Translations under genes and position numbers: made by a program | In this document: one piece after another, positions 62,160 to 64,000 of the stretch | Numbering within the stretch: the first letter of the stretch is position 1 | How the letters are laid out: each line of letters starts with the position of its first letter | The notes under the pieces: generated by a model | The model's input: only the letters and a program-made list of their open reading frames with translations | What the model was told of the DNA's origin: nothing | The model's database searches: none | Assembly (NCBI RefSeq): GCF_032598905.1 | Contig: NZ_CP122458.1 | Span: 1,240,001-1,304,000 of the forward strand | Source: Streptomyces sp. 11x1 | GTDB taxonomy: Bacteria; Actinomycetota; Actinomycetes; Streptomycetales; Streptomycetaceae | Direction of reading: 5' to 3' | DNA length: 64,000 nucleotides

Positions 62160-64000
62160 TCACGAGATGCCCAGCTGGTTGTCGATGAGGTCGAAGATCT
62201 CGTCGTGCGAGGCGGACTCGATGTGGTCCGCGGTGACCTGGCCGGCGGGTTCGGTGGCTTCGAGGCGGGCCAGCACCTCGCGCAGCCGCTGCGAGAGCCG
62301 GTCGCGGTCGGGGGCGTCCGGCGCGAGGCCGGCGACCAGCTCCGCGAACCGGTCCAGCTCCGCGAGCGGCGCGGACGCCTTGGCCGGGCCGGGCCGGCCG
62401 GTGGTGACCGCAAGGTGGCGGGCCAGTACGTCGGGGGTGGGGTGGTCGAAGACCATGCCCGCCGGCAGCCGGACTCCGGTCGCGGCCGACAGCCGGTTGC
62501 GCAGCTCGACGCCGGTGAGGGAGTCGAAGCCGAGTTCCTTGAACGCCCGGGTGGGCTGGACCAGTTCGGGCGAGGGATGGCCGAGGACGGCCGCCGCGTG
62601 GCCGCGCACCAGGTCCAGCAGCGCGGCGTGGGCGTCCGCCTCGGACAGCCCGGCGAGCCGTTCGGCGAGGCCTGCGGCCCGGCCGCCGCCGTCGCCGTTC
62701 GCCGCGGCGGCCCGCCGACGCGGCGCCCGGACCAGTCCGCTGAGCAGCGCCGGTACGTCCTGCCCGCTGCCGGCGCGCAGCGCGGCGGTGTCCAGTCGCG
62801 CGGCCAGCAGATAGGCGTCCTCGCCGCGCAGGGCCGCGTCGAAGAGGGCCAGCCCTTCCTCGGAGGTCAGGGGGGTGACGCCGCTGCGGTTCATCCGCCG
62901 TAGGTCCACGTCCCCGAGATGGCCGGTCATACCGCTGCGTTCCTCCCACATGCCCCAGCCGATGGAGAGGCCCGGCAGGCCCTCGGCGCGGCGGCGTGCG
63001 GCGAGCGCGTCCAGGGCGGCGTTGGCGGCCGCGTAGTTGGCCTGCCCGCCACCGCCGAGCAGGGCCGCGGCGGAGGAGAACAGGACGAAGGCGGCGAGGT
63101 CGTGGTCCCGGGTCAGCTCGTGCAGGTTCACCGCCGCGTCCGTCTTCGGACGCAGTACGCGCTCCAACTGGTCGGCGGTGAGGGAGGAGACCACGGCGTC
63201 GTCGAGCACACCGGCGGCGTGCACCACGAACGTCAGCGGGTGCTCCGCCGGTATGCCGGCCAGGACCTCGGCGAGCCGGTCGCGGTCGGCGGCGTCGCAG
63301 GCGACGACACTCACCTCCGCGCCGAGCGCGGCCAGTTCCTCGCACAGCTCGGCCGCGCCGGGGGCGTCGGGGCCGCTGCGGCTGGTCAGCAGCAGGTGCC
63401 GTATCCCGTGTTCGGCGACGAGGTGACGGGCCACCAGACGGCCGAGGGTGCCGGTGCCGCCGGTGATCAGAGCGGTGCCGTCGGGGTTCGGGGCGGCGGG
63501 CGGCAGCAGCACGTTCTTGCCGGTGTGCCGGGCCTGGCCGACGTACCGGAACGCCTCGGGAGCCCGCCGTACGTCCCAGCAGGTGAGCGGCAGCGGGGAG
63601 AGCGTGCCCTGCCGGAACAGGCCGAGGATCAGGTCGAGCGTCTGCGCGATCCGTTCCGGGCCCGCCTCCGCCAGGTCGTACGCCCGGTAGCGGACCCCGG
63701 GGTGGGCGGCGGCCACGGTGTCGGCGTCGCGGATGTCGGTCTTGCCCATCTCCAGGAAGCGCCCGCCGCGCGGCAGCAGCCGCAGGGAGGCGTCCACGAA
63801 CTCCCGTGCCAGGCAGTCCAGTACGACGTCTGCGCCACGTCCGCCGGTCGCGTCGAGGAAGAGGTCGGCGAAGTCGAGGGTGCGGGAGGAGGCGATGTGG
63901 GTGTCGTCGAGGCCGAGGCCGCGCAGGACGTCCCACTTGCCGGGGCTCGCGGTGCCGTACACCTCGGCCCCGGCGTGCCGGGCGAGCTGGACGGCGGCCA
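62160..64000 (-). CDS. Type I modular PKS, C-terminal ER-KR-ACP (partial)
   Basis: The last 612 residues are visible; the frame stays open to the window edge. About 130 residues of an ER domain come first ([16 protein letters not shown], later [15 protein letters not shown]). KR ([20 protein letters not shown], with LDD) and ACP (LGFDSL, Ser codon at 62522-62520) follow. A C-terminal docking region ends in [14 protein letters not shown] and should pair with the N-terminal coiled helix of the next PKS, encoded 49 bp on. A fully reducing module at this position gives the C11 methylene expected for concanamycin. Upstream domains and the AT type are outside the window. Confidence 0.92.
   Translation of the reverse strand, partial: AAVQLARHAGAEVYGTASPGKWDVLRGLGLDDTHIASSRTLDFADLFLDATGGRGADVVLDCLAREFVDASLRLLPRGGRFLEMGKTDIRDADTVAAAHPGVRYRAYDLAEAGPERIAQTLDLILGLFRQGTLSPLPLTCWDVRRAPEAFRYVGQARHTGKNVLLPPAAPNPDGTALITGGTGTLGRLVARHLVAEHGIRHLLLTSRSGPDAPGAAELCEELAALGAEVSVVACDAADRDRLAEVLAGIPAEHPLTFVVHAAGVLDDAVVSSLTADQLERVLRPKTDAAVNLHELTRDHDLAAFVLFSSAAALLGGGGQANYAAANAALDALAARRRAEGLPGLSIGWGMWEERSGMTGHLGDVDLRRMNRSGVTPLTSEEGLALFDAALRGEDAYLLAARLDTAALRAGSGQDVPALLSGLVRAPRRRAAAANGDGGGRAAGLAERLAGLSEADAHAALLDLVRGHAAAVLGHPSPELVQPTRAFKELGFDSLTGVELRNRLSAATGVRLPAGMVFDHPTPDVLARHLAVTTGRPGPAKASAPLAELDRFAELVAGLAPDAPDRDRLSQRLREVLARLEATEPAGQVTADHIESASHDEIFDLIDNQLGIS

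Overview
The window reads as a high-GC actinomycete chromosome, most likely Streptomyces. The genes use strongly GC-biased third positions, GTG starts and ATGA/GTGA/TGATG couplings. There is a SARP-family activator, rare TTA codons, and giant modular type I polyketide synthase (PKS) genes. The species cannot be named from the sequence alone.

Left part (1 to about 17.1 kb) is ordinary chromosome. It holds the end of a sugar ABC transporter operon (lipoprotein plus permease), tRNA-Pro(GGG), and a YceI-family protein. It also holds a resorcinol/hydroxyquinol catabolic operon (flavin hydroxylase, hydroxyquinol 1,2-dioxygenase, maleylacetate reductase) with a divergent GAF/AAA+/Fis regulator. After these come a class II glutamine amidotransferase, two secreted propeller-like paralogues, a methyltransferase, an MpaB-type (DUF2236) protein, a YihY/BrkB membrane protein and a DUF5685 protein with a Gly/Ser/Cys tail. 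A decayed ABC transporter gene (about 17.5-18.8 kb) marks the edge of the biosynthetic cluster.

Right part (18.8 to 64.0 kb) is one end of a macrolide gene cluster that fits concanamycin A. (i) Ethylmalonyl-CoA supply: 3-hydroxybutyryl-CoA dehydrogenase and crotonyl-CoA carboxylase/reductase. (ii) Regulation and accessory enzymes: AfsR/SARP-type activator, phosphopantetheinyl transferase, metallophosphoesterase, type II thioesterase, a 107-aa unknown and an FkbG-like O-methyltransferase. (iii) Sugar genes for a 4-O-carbamoyl-2,6-dideoxy-D-hexose: RmlA, RmlB, 2,3-dehydratase, 3- and 4-ketoreductases, glycosyltransferase and carbamoyltransferase, with no 3,5-epimerase. (iv) An operon-like run of the last PKS genes followed by the methoxymalonyl-ACP genes (FkbK, FkbJ, FkbI and FkbH types), ending at a strong hairpin.

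The visible PKS modules, in biosynthetic order, are: (...ER)-KR-ACP; KS-AT(ethylmalonyl motif)-KR-ACP; KS-AT(methylmalonyl)-KR-ACP; KS-AT(methylmalonyl)-DH-KR-ACP; KS-AT-DH-KR-ACP-TE. Read onto concanamycin A they predict the C11 methylene, C9-OH with 8-ethyl, C7-OH with 6-methyl, the C4=C5 alkene with 4-methyl, and the C2=C3 alkene with 2-methoxy. The chemistry therefore looks like a known family.

The less expected signals are genomic. The carbamoyltransferase and the glycosyltransferase each carry a remnant of the other, 7.3 kb apart, as if a two-gene unit was duplicated and then reciprocally lost. Each of the two genes has a matching SARP-type promoter: two heptamers with an 11-bp period, 6 bp before a -10 box. 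TTA codons in the SARP gene and in the metallophosphoesterase gene suggest bldA control. Insertion-sequence scars and perfect palindromes lie among the sugar genes.
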